Source: JBEVOS01 sp964563395 | GTDB taxonomy: Bacteria; Pseudomonadota; Alphaproteobacteria; Caulobacterales; Aquidulcibacteraceae | DNA length: 64,000 bases | Reading direction: 5' to 3' | Assembly: GCA_964563395.1 (NCBI GenBank) | Contig: CAZLWK010000006.1 | Coordinates: 115,726-179,725 of the forward strand | In this document: in pieces, positions 1-7,982 of the stretch | How the letters are laid out: every line of letters begins with the position of its first letter | How positions within the stretch are numbered: position 1 is the stretch's first letter | Notes under the pieces: model-generated | What the model was told of the DNA's origin: nothing | What the model saw: only the letters and a program-made list of their open reading frames with translations | The model's database searches: none | Program-made: the position numbers and the translations under genes

Positions 1-1241
1 AGGAGAATCCCCCTATTGATCAGGTAGAGGTGCAGCGCCTCGTTCAGCGCCTCCTGCGCCAGCGCGGCCCGCATGGCCGCCGCATCGCGCGGCGGATGCG
101 GGGCGAACACGATCTCCGCGCGCGCACCCACATGGACGACGCACCAGGGCGCGCCGCGCGCGGCGATCACGCGCTGCAGCCCCTCCACGAGCCGCGCCGC
201 CCCCGCCAGCATCGCCGCATAGTTTTCCGGCTGGATCAGATGATCGAGGCTCGCCTCGATCGCCGCCATCGCCAGCGCCGAGCCGGCCAAGGTCGTGCCG
301 ATGCCGGAGCGGCCCGCGCCGCGCTTGTGCGCGCGGATGCGCGCGCCCAGCTCGGCGGTCACGCCCCACACGGCGGCGGGAAAGCCGCCGGCGATCGCCT
401 TGCCGATGACGAGCATGTCGGGCGCGAGGCCGTGCGCGCCGCAATAGCCGGACGGGCTGGTGGACAGCGTATGCGTCTCGTCGAGAATGAGCAGCGTTCC
501 GTGCGCCCGCGTAAGCGCGCGCAGCGCATCGTGGAATCCAGGATCGGGCGCGATGATTCCGCAATTCGTCATCGCCGGCTCAGCCAGCACGGCCGCGACA
601 TCGCCCGCCGCGAGCGCGGCGCGCAGCGCCTCGACATCGTTGAACGGAACAACGCGGGTCGTTTGCGTCACATCGTGCACTTGGCCGACGAGACCTGGGT
701 CCGGCGTCACGCGCCCATCCGCGTCCAGCACGGCGAAGCAATCCTCCACCATGCCGTGATAGCAGCCGTCGAAGATCAGGACGCGCGTGCGCCCCGTGAT
801 CGCGCGCGCCCAACGCAGCGCGGCGCGATTGCAATCGCTCGCGGACAACGCCGCCTGCCAGAGCGGGAGGCCGAAACGCGCGGCGAGCTTTGCGCCCACG
901 CGCTCGGCCTGCGCATTGGGCAGCATGAAGGTCGCGCCCTCGCGCATCTGCCGCGCGACCGCATCGGCGATCTCCGCGCGCGCATGGCCGAACATGCCGG
1001 GCGTGTCGCCCAGGCAGAAATCGTCGTACGCGAGCCCGTCGGCGCAGGTTAGCACGGCGCCCGCGCCGCGCGCCGCCGCGAGCGCGGCCGCCCAATCCTG
1101 CATCCAATGATTGGGCGCGCCTTGCAGCCAATGCGCGCCGAGCTGGCCGGCCAAGGCAAGCGAGCTCGGATGCGTGCGCGCGAACGCGTCGCGCTCGCGC
1201 TCAAGAAGGTCCCGCAATCGCCTATTCTGCGCCGCCGCCAT
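1..1241 (-). CDS. Class III aminotransferase, HemL-like (3' end outside window)
   Basis: PLP-dependent aminotransferase of fold type I, class III, resembling glutamate-1-semialdehyde aminomutases. I translated it directly from the minus strand: 413 complete codons before the left edge, so the C-terminus is missing. The segment LDETHTL (residues 253-259) carries the cofactor-binding Asp, and VIGKAIAGGFPAAVWG places the PLP lysine at 281. YDDFCLGDTPGMFGHA near residue 72 matches the usual N-terminal HemL-family motif. The start is the ATG at 1241; there is no strong Shine-Dalgarno (SD) sequence. True HemL usually has LIFDEV in place of LILDETH, so this is probably a paralogue with another amino substrate. 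It is transcribed divergently from the methyltransferase gene. Confidence 0.85.
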   Translation of the reverse strand, partial: MAAAQNRRLRDLLERERDAFARTHPSSLALAGQLGAHWLQGAPNHWMQDWAAALAAARGAGAVLTCADGLAYDDFCLGDTPGMFGHARAEIADAVARQMREGATFMLPNAQAERVGAKLAARFGLPLWQAALSASDCNRAALRWARAITGRTRVLIFDGCYHGMVEDCFAVLDADGRVTPDPGLVGQVHDVTQTTRVVPFNDVEALRAALAAGDVAAVLAEPAMTNCGIIAPDPGFHDALRALTRAHGTLLILDETHTLSTSPSGYCGAHGLAPDMLVIGKAIAGGFPAAVWGVTAELGARIRAHKRGAGRSGIGTTLAGSALAMAAIEASLDHLIQPENYAAMLAGAARLVEGLQRVIAARGAPWCVVHVGARAEIVFAPHPPRDAAAMRAALAQEALNEALHLYLINRGIL

Positions 1242-1387
1242 GGCCGCGGAAGCTGGCCGGAAATTGCTCGGGCGCCAAGCCCACGCCCCGACATCCTTCC
1301 TCCGAAACCGGTTGCTCGCGCGGACATGAGAGGCGATGGTGCGGCGCGGCGAGCATGGGGGCGTAAAGCCGGTCGTATGGCCGGGCG

Positions 1388-2128
1388 ATGAAGGTTCGAG
1401 CAATGATCAAGGATATGGCGAAGCGCTTGGGCATGTATGAGGTGCTGCGCGACGCCAAGCGGCGCACTTTGAACGCGTTCTCCGCGCACGGCCTATCCCA
1501 ATGGACGGAATTGGTTCCGCGCGAAGAATACGCCGCCTGCGTGATGAGGGGCGTCGAGCGCCTAAAGTCCCGCAATCACGACTTCGGTGATTATTTGGAA
1601 TTCGGCGTCAGCCGCGGCACCTCGATGGCGATGGCGGCTCGTGTGCTCTCGGATGCGGGCCTTGGCGCCGTGCGGCTTATTGGGTTCGATTCGTTCGAAG
1701 GCTTGCCGATCGAGGCGGAGGAACAAGGGTGGAGCAAAGGCGATTTCGCATCGTCGCAGCCGGCGACGACGCGCTATCTCAGCGCCAATGGGGTGGACCT
1801 TGAGCGCGTTCGGCTGGTGAAGGGCTGGTTTCGCGACACATGCAACGCCTCGACCATCGCGAATCTCCAGCTCAAGCAAGCGAGCATCGTCATGCTGGAT
1901 TGCGATATCCATTCGGCCACGAGGGAAGCTCTGGATTTCGCGGGCGATCTGATGGGCCGTGAAACTTACGTGATGTTCGACGATTGGGGCTGGCGCGAAG
2001 CGAAGGGTGAAATCGGCCAACGGGAGGCGTGGGATCAGTTTCTTGCTGAGCGACCCGGCCAATTCCAAGTCGAGCCCATGCCGGCATATCACGAGCATGC
2101 GCGCGTGTTTTTCGTCACGCGCGCATGA
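1388..2128 (+). CDS. TylF/MycF-like class I SAM-dependent methyltransferase
   Basis: A 246-residue predicted S-adenosylmethionine-dependent O-methyltransferase. YLEFGVSRGTSM (about residues 69-80) is the SAM-binding glycine loop, GFDSFEGLP (about 100) is the family signature strand, and VMLDCDIHSATREAL followed by YVMFDDWGW resembles the metal-binding Asp region of macrocin O-methyltransferases. The family methylates sugar hydroxyls in macrolides and glycans; the substrate here is unknown. An alternative start is the ATG 15 bases downstream. It is divergent from the aminotransferase (146-base gap). Both could act on a decorated sugar or metabolite, but no nucleotide-sugar genes are nearby, so that link is only inference. 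Confidence 0.75.
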   Translation: MKVRAMIKDMAKRLGMYEVLRDAKRRTLNAFSAHGLSQWTELVPREEYAACVMRGVERLKSRNHDFGDYLEFGVSRGTSMAMAARVLSDAGLGAVRLIGFDSFEGLPIEAEEQGWSKGDFASSQPATTRYLSANGVDLERVRLVKGWFRDTCNASTIANLQLKQASIVMLDCDIHSATREALDFAGDLMGRETYVMFDDWGWREAKGEIGQREAWDQFLAERPGQFQVEPMPAYHEHARVFFVTRA

Positions 2129-2134
2129 CGCTGC

Positions 2135-2587
2135 CTAAATGATGAAATCCGTCGCTTCCAGGACGGCCACGTTCACATTCTCCAGCGTGACCGTCACGCC
2201 GTTGGGAAGCTCGAACACGACGTTCGCGCCGTCTTGCCGCGCGGTCGCCAAAACGTCCTGCGCCGTGCCGTAATTGAAATTCGAGAAATCGAGCCGGTCG
2301 GTCTCGTCGGTGTAGTCCTTCACCACATCCCGTCCGCCCTGCAGATTGAAGATGAAGCGGTCGCGGCCGGCGCCGCCCACCAGGGTGTCGTTCCCGTAAT
2401 CGCCACGCAGGCGATCATTGCCCTCGCCGCCATCGAGATAATCGTTTCCGCGCCCGCCGCGCAGACGATCATGGCCGCCCATGCCATAGATGGTGTCGTC
2501 GCCGAACCCGGCCCGGAATTCTTCATCCGCGCTCGTGCCGGTCAGAGTATCGGCGCCGAACGTTCCAAAAACGCGCTTCAGTCCCAT
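2135..2587 (-). CDS. Small RTX (haemolysin-type calcium-binding) protein
   Basis: A 150-residue protein dominated by glycine/aspartate nonapeptide repeats of the GGxGxDxLx type (for example GGHDRLRGGRGNDYLDGGEG, residues about 38-57, then GNDTLVGGAGRDRF). These form a calcium-binding parallel beta-roll. The C-terminal part (GRDVVKDYTDETDRLDFS and onward) is the usual RTX tail that carries the uncleaved type I secretion signal, so export by an ABC/MFP/TolC system is expected. No secretion genes are in the window and no enzymatic domain precedes the repeats, so this is either a minimal surface or secreted calcium-binding protein or a solitary RTX tail. It converges with the methyltransferase gene. 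Confidence 0.85.
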   Translation of the reverse strand: MGLKRVFGTFGADTLTGTSADEEFRAGFGDDTIYGMGGHDRLRGGRGNDYLDGGEGNDRLRGDYGNDTLVGGAGRDRFIFNLQGGRDVVKDYTDETDRLDFSNFNYGTAQDVLATARQDGANVVFELPNGVTVTLENVNVAVLEATDFII

Positions 2588-2601
2588 GGGACCCCCTCCA
2601 C

Positions 2602-2618
2602 GGGAGCAAGCCGCTCCC
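2602..2618 (-). promoter_or_regulatory. Short stem-loop in the RTX gene leader
   Basis: A perfect 6-bp inverted repeat, GGGAGC/GCTCCC, with a 5-base loop lies 15 bases upstream of the RTX start codon, just before the GGAGGGGG ribosome-binding sequence. It could fold in the leader mRNA or simply be chance in GC-rich DNA. Seen in sequence; function not known. Confidence 0.3.
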
Positions 2619-2675
2619 GCAGGGATAACGATCCCGTGATCGATTTATTCCACGCATCGCGAAATTTGCGCGCAA

Positions 2676-2752
<77 letters not shown>

Positions 2753-2891
2753 GAGCCGGGGCGGAGGGCCCCTCTCCAAGGCGCGAAGCTCTAGACGGAT
2801 AGGCCCGCCGGCGCAATCAAGCGGCCCTGGCAAGCGGCGCTGGCCTCACGGCCCTTGCGCTTCAGGCGGGTTCGGTCTCCCTACCGCCATC

Positions 2892-3785
2892 ATGGCCCGC
2901 CCTCGCGTCGCGTTGCGTCTTGTCGCCCTCGCCTGCCTCGCGCTGATCCTCGCCTGCACGCCGTCCGCGCGCCAGGACGGCCCCGCGCTTTGGAGGCTGG
3001 CCGACGAGGACAGCGAGATCTGGCTGTTCGGCACGGTGCATGTGCTGCCGCCTGACCTCGTCTGGCGCACGCCCGTCGTCGAATCCGCGTTCGCGGAGGC
3101 GGACACCGTCGTCTTCGAGGCCGACGTCGAAAGCGCCGGCGCGCGCTATGTGATCGCCGCGCTCGTGGCGCGCCATGGCGGCATGCCGAAAGGCGAATGG
3201 CTCAGCGCGCGGCTCGATCCGGAAACGCAGGCGCGCTTCGACCGCGTGGCGCAAAGTCTTGGCTATTCCTCCGCCCAGTTTCAGGCGATGCGCCCATGGC
3301 TGGCGGCGTTGCAGCTTTCGCTCAGATTCACGCAAGCCCAGGGCGGCGACGCCAATGCCGGCGTCGAGGCGGTGCTCGGCCGCGAGGCCGCGCGCGCGGG
3401 TAAGCGTCTCGACTATCTGGAAACGGCCGACGAGCAGATCGGCGCCTTGGCGCGTTTGCCGCCCGCCGACGAGGTGGCGTTTCTCGCCGCCACGCTGCGC
3501 CAGATCGAGGAGGAAGCGCAAAGCGTGCACGAACTGGATCGCGCCTGGGCCAGCGGCGATCTCGACGCCTTGGCGCGCCTCTCCGACCGCATGATCGGCG
3601 AGGCGGGCCCGGTGGTGAAGGAGGCGATCCTCACGCGCCGCAACCGCGCCTGGACGGAACGCATCGCGCGCCTGCACGCCGGCGAGGGCCGTTTCTTCAT
3701 CGCCGTGGGCGCGGCGCATCTCGTCGGCGAGGACAATGTGATCGACATGCTTCGCGCGCGCGGCCTCGAAGTCGAACGCCAATAG
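2892..3785 (+). CDS. TraB/GumN family lipoprotein
   Basis: A 297-residue predicted lipoprotein. The N-terminus has a hydrophobic signal with lipobox LILAC (Cys at about 22). The mature part has the family hallmarks: WLFGTVHVLP (GTxH motif, about residue 45) near the start and FFIAVGAAHLVGEDNVIDML close to the C-terminus, where the second conserved GxxHL lies. TraB/GumN proteins share the Tiki-like fold of putative metalloproteases; the conserved His/Glu residues are thought to be catalytic. It ends 3 bases from the convergent lipoprotein gene. The substrate is unknown. Confidence 0.88.
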   Translation: MARPRVALRLVALACLALILACTPSARQDGPALWRLADEDSEIWLFGTVHVLPPDLVWRTPVVESAFAEADTVVFEADVESAGARYVIAALVARHGGMPKGEWLSARLDPETQARFDRVAQSLGYSSAQFQAMRPWLAALQLSLRFTQAQGGDANAGVEAVLGREAARAGKRLDYLETADEQIGALARLPPADEVAFLAATLRQIEEEAQSVHELDRAWASGDLDALARLSDRMIGEAGPVVKEAILTRRNRAWTERIARLHAGEGRFFIAVGAAHLVGEDNVIDMLRARGLEVERQ

Positions 3786-3788
3786 CGC

Positions 3789-4322
3789 TTACGTCGCGGG
3801 CGGACGCACCACGCGGCTTTGCAGATTGGCGATCACTTCGCGCGCATCGTAGGCGTTTTCATTGTCCGCGGGCTTCGCGCCGCGAAACATCGCGATCTCC
3901 GCCACCGCCTCATAGCGTGTCACCGCGCGATATTCGCGATCCCAGAACGGATCGTGGAAGAAGGGATCGTGATAATAGCGCGCGCGCCAGCCATAATAGG
4001 GCGAATAGAACCAATAGGCCGGCGAGAAACGCGGATAAGGCGAAGGATCGGCATAGAGACGGGTTTGCGCCTCGGTGTCGCGATCGGCGGTGATGAAATA
4101 ATCGTAGCCGCGCTCGACCGTCGCTTCCGCCGCGCGGAACAGGAGATACGTTTCCACCGTCTCGCGATCGGTCAATGAATTGCCGCGAAAGCTCACGCGC
4201 AGCCGGTTCGCTTCGATCGGCGATTCCGCGAAGCCATAGCCGTTCGCGCTCGGCTGATAAGGCGTCGCCGTCGCACAGCCCGCCAGGAACGCGGCCGCGA
4301 TCAGCGCATGGACAAAGCGCAT
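3789..4322 (-). CDS. CC0125/CC1285-type lipoprotein
   Basis: A 177-residue predicted outer-membrane lipoprotein with signal peptide and lipobox FLAGC (Cys at about 16). The body resembles the Caulobacter CC0125/CC1285 lipoprotein family: YQPSANGYGFAES after the lipid anchor, then RLRVSFRGNSLTDRETVETY, a helix with YLLFRAAEATVERGYDYF, and a Tyr/Trp/Phe-rich centre (FSPAYWFYSPYYGW). The function is unknown; a structural envelope role is likely. The start ATG is directly followed by the signal peptide, which supports the start choice. Confidence 0.75.
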   Translation of the reverse strand: MRFVHALIAAAFLAGCATATPYQPSANGYGFAESPIEANRLRVSFRGNSLTDRETVETYLLFRAAEATVERGYDYFITADRDTEAQTRLYADPSPYPRFSPAYWFYSPYYGWRARYYHDPFFHDPFWDREYRAVTRYEAVAEIAMFRGAKPADNENAYDAREVIANLQSRVVRPPAT

Positions 4323-4396
4323 CGATCAGCTCCCAAAAGAGACGTGCGCATTATGCGCCGCGCACGCCCCTCTTACGAGCGCCCCGATGCAGCGGC

Positions 4397-4672
4397 TTAG
4401 TTCAGGTGCAGCTGCGTGGCCGCCTGCACCTTGGCGGGCGCAAGCTCCTCGCCGCTCGCCAGGCGAACGGAATGGATCACGGCCTCGATTTCGCGGCGCC
4501 AAAAATCCAGGAATTGATGCAGCCGGGGATAGGACGGGGCGAGATCGAGCGTCTGCCAGACAAAGCTTTGCAAGAGGCTCGGATGGTCCGGCATGTAATA
4601 GAGCACCTCCGCGGTGGCCAAACGCCACCCTTTGAGGCGCAACGCCATTTCAGAATTCGCTTCGCTCGCCAT
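4397..4672 (-). CDS. usg: Usg family protein
   Basis: A 91-residue protein matching the small Usg family first named from a gene next to a tryptophan operon in alphaproteobacteria. The recognisable core is TAEVLYYMPDHPSLLQSFVW followed by LHQFLDFWRREIEAVIHSVR. The biochemical function is unknown, and no trp genes are nearby in this window. The start ATG lies 13 codons before the conserved core. Confidence 0.8.
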   Translation of the reverse strand: MASEANSEMALRLKGWRLATAEVLYYMPDHPSLLQSFVWQTLDLAPSYPRLHQFLDFWRREIEAVIHSVRLASGEELAPAKVQAATQLHLN

Positions 4673-4898
4673 GCGCGCTCCCTCTGTTCTTGCATCAAGT
4701 GGATGCGAGTAATAGAAGGCTGCGCGAGAGATTTAGGTCCCGTCAATAAGCAGTATTTTGTTAGCAATCACGCGCAATTGCTGCCAGATGATCGAATTGG
4801 CGCAATAATCGTTGCGGCACCTGGCTTTTTCGGGACCGTGTTCGCGCGGCGATCATTGATCTTTATTTGAACGTCGCGGTCTCTGCCTAAAATCTATT

Positions 4899-5192
4899 CT
4901 ATCCGCTCGATTCAAGCGCATCAGCTTGGGACATGCGCCACGCCGCATAGCGGCACGCGGCCCAGCCAAGCGCGACGAGCGGCCCGCCGGAAAGCAGCGG
5001 CGCGAGCGGAGAAACCCCCTCCGGCGCCAGCGCGAGCACCGTGAACGCGATCGTGGTGGGAAAGCCGAAAGCCAGCAAAATCAGGCCCGCCCGCACCATC
5101 ACCCGCGCCTCGGCGCGCAGGAGCCGAGCGCGGCGCAGGCGCTCCTTGAGGCTCTTTCGGGCGTCGATCGGGGCGGCGACGGGGGCGTCCAT
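4899..5192 (-). CDS. Small two-helix membrane protein, unknown
   Basis: The reading frame is open further upstream, but the best start is the ATG at 5192, giving about 97 residues that begin MDAPVAAPIDARK. A basic, helical N-terminal stretch (residues 12-32, KSLKERLRRARLLRAEARVM) is followed by two likely membrane segments: about 33-53 (AGLILLAFGFPTTIAFTVLAL) and about 63-82 (LLSGGPLVALGWAACRYAAW). No family is recognised. It is transcribed divergently from the haemolysin-III gene with a 224-base gap. Confidence 0.55.
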   Translation of the reverse strand: MDAPVAAPIDARKSLKERLRRARLLRAEARVMVRAGLILLAFGFPTTIAFTVLALAPEGVSPLAPLLSGGPLVALGWAACRYAAWRMSQADALESSG

Positions 5193-5416
5193 GCCGCCCG
5201 GACATGCAAAAATCGCGCGCGAGGCGACCTGGGTCACAGCATTGCGCCGATCTGGCCACGATCTCTCCCTCCGCACCGTGTGCGCTGGCGCGGCTCTCTC
5301 TTTCGAAGAGAGGGCGCGACAAAACAACGCAAGACGTTCAAGATCATCTCGCGGCCGAAACCGGATTGGGGCCGCGGCGTCTTGAAGGGCTTGGGGAACG
5401 GGGAATTGGGAGACGC

Positions 5417-6106
5417 ATGAGCCTTAGCCACTTGTTCGCGCCCGATGAGGCCGAGCTCGCCGAGCACTATCCCAATCCGGCCGAGCATCGCGCCGATGGG
5501 ATCGTGCACGCGGTCGGCATCGTGCTGGGCGCGATCGGCGGGGCTGTCCTATTCGCCCTCGCGCTTACCGAAGGCGGGCTCTCGATCGCCAGCGCGGTCG
5601 CGCTCTATGCGCTGTGTATCGTGCTGATGCTCACGGCCTCCGCGCTTTACAATCTCACGCGGCCCTCACCCGCGCGCCGGCTCCTGCGCCGGCTCGACGA
5701 GGCGGCGATTTTTCTCATGATCGCCGGCTCTTACACGCCGTTTCTGATCAAGCTCATGCCCGACAGCAGCGAATGGTTCGCGGTCGGCGCCGTGTGGGCG
5801 GGCGCGCTCGCGGGCGTCGCCGGCAAGGTGCTGAGGCCCGATCTGTCGGATCGCTTCTGGTGCCTCGTCTATCTCGGCTTTTCCTGGCTCTCGGTGGCGC
5901 TCATCGGCCCGACCGCGCTTGAACTGCCGACGCTGTCGCTCATGCTGCTGGCGGGCGGCGGCGTCATCTATAGCGCGGGCGTGCTGATCTATCTCAACCA
6001 CGCCCTGCCCTTTCGCCGCGCCATCTGGCACGGGCTGGTGGTGACGGCGGCGGCGGCGCATTACGGCGCGGTGTTTTTTGGCGTCGTCCTGCACCCCGGC
6101 GTCTGA
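5417..6106 (+). CDS. Haemolysin III / PAQR family membrane protein
   Basis: A 229-residue integral membrane protein with about seven transmembrane helices, matching the Hly-III/YqfA group of the progestin-adipoQ receptor (PAQR) superfamily. Key signatures are HRADGIVHAVGIVLGAIGGA near the N-terminus, ASALYNLTR, the DEAAIFLMIAGSYTPF helix and a final AIWHGLVVTAAAAHYGAVFF with its conserved His residues. PAQR proteins are thought to be zinc-dependent membrane amidohydrolases; the bacterial members' role is unsettled. I chose the ATG at 5417 (MSLSHLFAPDE) because the upstream in-frame extension looks non-coding and Arg/Ser-rich. Confidence 0.9.
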   Translation: MSLSHLFAPDEAELAEHYPNPAEHRADGIVHAVGIVLGAIGGAVLFALALTEGGLSIASAVALYALCIVLMLTASALYNLTRPSPARRLLRRLDEAAIFLMIAGSYTPFLIKLMPDSSEWFAVGAVWAGALAGVAGKVLRPDLSDRFWCLVYLGFSWLSVALIGPTALELPTLSLMLLAGGGVIYSAGVLIYLNHALPFRRAIWHGLVVTAAAAHYGAVFFGVVLHPGV

Positions 6107-6164
6107 AAAGCGGGCGTCTCGCCGCAAAACATGATACAGGCGTCACCAAAATAGGGAGACGCCG

Positions 6165-7397
6165 ATGGCCGACAAAGAACCCCCGACGCTGTTCGAGCTC
6201 ACCCCGTTCAATCCTGTTTTCCAGGCCGATCCGCACGCCGTGCTGAAGCCGCTGCGCGAGCAATGCCCGGTGCGGCGCGATGAAGTGGCCGGCGCGTTCC
6301 TGATCTCTAAATACGCCGACGTGCGCAGCCTGGTGTCGGATCGCACGCTCTGGCGCGATCCGGAACGGGGCGAGGAAAGCTCCGCCTTCACCCAGCGCAT
6401 CCGCGCCGAGCGGGCGCTCAATCCCGAGGGCCCGCAAGGCAATTCGATCCTCTTGCAGGACGATCCCGACCACGCGCGCATCCGCACGCCGATCGCGCAG
6501 GCGCTCTATGCGCGCGTGGCGAAGTATCGCCCAGAGGTCGAGCGCATCGTGCGCGAAACGCTCGACGCCATCGGCGACGCCGAGCGCTTCGACCTGATGG
6601 AGCGGTTCGCCGTGCCGATCCCGATCGACGTGATCGCCTCGATCCTCGGCGTCGACCATGACCGCCTCGGAGAATTCCGCGATTGGTCCGAAGGCATCAT
6701 TCAAGGGCTCAATCCGTTTCGCAACGAAGCGGAAACGGCGCATTGGGCGCGCAGCGGCGAAGCTCTAAAAGTCTATTTCGAAGCGGCCATCGCCGATCGG
6801 CGCAAACATCCGAAGGACGATCTCATCACCGACGTGGTGCAGCTCAAGGATGGCGGCGCCGATCTCAGCGACGAGGAAATGCGCATCAATCTCACGGCGC
6901 TGCTCGTCGGCGGTAACCTCACCACCACCGATCTCATCGGCAATGGCGTGCGCCTCTTCCTCATCAATCCCGGCGAATTGGCCAAGCTCAAGGCCGATCC
7001 GAGCCTGATCAATTCGGCGGTAGAAGAAATCCTGCGCTATGAAGGCCCGGTGGACATTACGGGCCGCATCGCCTCGCGCGACATGGAGGTGCGCGGCTGC
7101 CCGATCAAGCAGACCCAATCCATGACATTCTCGCTGCGCGCCGCCAATCGCGATCCGGAGGTGTTCGACAACCCCGACGCGTTCGACATCACACGCAAGC
7201 ATGTGAGCCATGTCTCGTTCGGCGGGGGCGCGCATATTTGCATCGGCGCGCCGCTGGCGCGGCTTGAGGCTCAAGTGGCGCTGCCGATGCTGTTCGACCG
7301 CTATCCGAATCTGCGGCTCGCCAACCCTGACGAGGCGCCTGAATGGCGCACGCTGCCGTTTTTCAGAGGGCTGAAGAAGCTGGAGCTGGCGACGTAG
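6165..7397 (+). CDS. Cytochrome P450
   Basis: A 410-residue soluble bacterial P450 monooxygenase. The heme-thiolate loop SFGGGAHICIGAPLAR places the axial Cys at 359; the K-helix ExxR is E288-ILR291. The I-helix reads LLVGGNLTTTDL (residues 247-256), so the position usually held by Asp/Glu in the acid-alcohol pair is Leu252, with Thr253-254 kept. It needs a ferredoxin and a reductase, neither adjacent; the ferredoxin at 44 kb is a different 7Fe type. The substrate is unknown. The start has a GGGAGA SD sequence. Its TAG stop codon is the first three bases of the palindromic repeat that follows. Confidence 0.95.
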   Translation: MADKEPPTLFELTPFNPVFQADPHAVLKPLREQCPVRRDEVAGAFLISKYADVRSLVSDRTLWRDPERGEESSAFTQRIRAERALNPEGPQGNSILLQDDPDHARIRTPIAQALYARVAKYRPEVERIVRETLDAIGDAERFDLMERFAVPIPIDVIASILGVDHDRLGEFRDWSEGIIQGLNPFRNEAETAHWARSGEALKVYFEAAIADRRKHPKDDLITDVVQLKDGGADLSDEEMRINLTALLVGGNLTTTDLIGNGVRLFLINPGELAKLKADPSLINSAVEEILRYEGPVDITGRIASRDMEVRGCPIKQTQSMTFSLRAANRDPEVFDNPDAFDITRKHVSHVSFGGGAHICIGAPLARLEAQVALPMLFDRYPNLRLANPDEAPEWRTLPFFRGLKKLELAT

Positions 7398-7509
7398 ACC
7401 GTGATCGTTTTTGGTTGCATCAGCCAAAAACGTGAATCACGGTCTAAATTCCAGATTTAGAGCACGTTTTCCGTTTCAGATTGATTCGATCTGAAACGGA
7501 CGTGCTCTA
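7395..7509. repeat. Paired-palindrome intergenic element, copy A
   Basis: Two long hairpins joined by a small palindromic linker. Hairpin 1 (7395-7446): outer stem of 11 bp starting TAGACCGTGAT, inner stem CGTTTTTGG/CCAAAAACG, 3-base bulge (TGA) on the right side. Linker: TCTAAAT/ATTTAGA around 7443-7461. Hairpin 2 (7458-7509): outer stem TAGAGCACGT/ACGTGCTCTA, 3-base bulge TTT on the left, inner stem CCGTTTCAGAT/ATCTGAAACGG, 7-base loop. It sits exactly between the convergent P450 and DUF29 genes and supplies both stop codons. It resembles the REP-like intergenic palindromes common in alphaproteobacteria and could also act as a bidirectional terminator. Confidence 0.85.
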
Positions 7510-7965
7510 GGCGAGCGGATCGTTCTCTTCGCCGAGGATTTCCGCGAGCGACCAGCGCGCGTTTGCGTTGACGCTCACGCCTGGCTCTTCCGTAGAGAAA
7601 GCCTTTTCGGCGGCCCTGGCGGCGCGCACATGCAAAGCGTCCAAATCCGCTTCGATCGCATTGCGAATGCTCGCTGTAAGACCGTCTTCCAGTTCGCCGC
7701 GAAACCGTATGATTTCTGCTTGCCAACCGCCGCGAGGCTCGATGCGCTGCGTCGCTTGAAGCTTCAGGAGGTGCTCGATGATGAGCGCCACGAACGATCG
7801 CGCCGCTCTCAGATCGCGCTTGCCCATATCTTCCACCTCTTCCGCCACGCGCTCCCATTCCACGGCGTTGGAACCGCGCTTGCCCTGGCCGGCGGCGCGC
7901 AGCGCCTCGGCCTGGGCCTTGGTCCAGAGGTAGAAATCGGTCTCGTAGAGATCGTCGATCGCCAT
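7507..7965 (-). CDS. DUF29 family protein
   Basis: A 152-residue DUF29 protein: YETDFYLWTKAQAEALR at the N-terminus, then a helical core with EEVEDMGKRDLRAARSFVAL and IIEHLLKLQ. DUF29 proteins are small all-helical proteins frequent in cyanobacteria and proteobacteria; no function is established. The stop codon lies in the right arm of the palindromic repeat. It lies 17 bases downstream of argG on the same strand, so read-through from argG is possible. Confidence 0.85.
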   Translation of the reverse strand: MAIDDLYETDFYLWTKAQAEALRAAGQGKRGSNAVEWERVAEEVEDMGKRDLRAARSFVALIIEHLLKLQATQRIEPRGGWQAEIIRFRGELEDGLTASIRNAIEADLDALHVRAARAAEKAFSTEEPGVSVNANARWSLAEILGEENDPLA

Positions 7966-7982
7966 GGCGCCTTATAGCACGC

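Noticed and set aside
30..1052. Long plus-strand ORF of 340 codons at the left edge
   Set aside because: Antisense shadow of the aminotransferase; Arg/His/Ala-rich with no family motif, while the minus strand gives an unmistakable PLP enzyme.
4703..4870. 55-codon plus-strand ORF in the usg-upstream intergenic region
   Set aside because: Has an ATG, but no SD sequence and no recognisable family; kept out as probably non-coding.
5204..5416. N-terminal extension of the haemolysin-III ORF
   Set aside because: The extension is Arg/Ser-rich and unlike the family N-terminus; the ATG at 5417 fits the conserved start.
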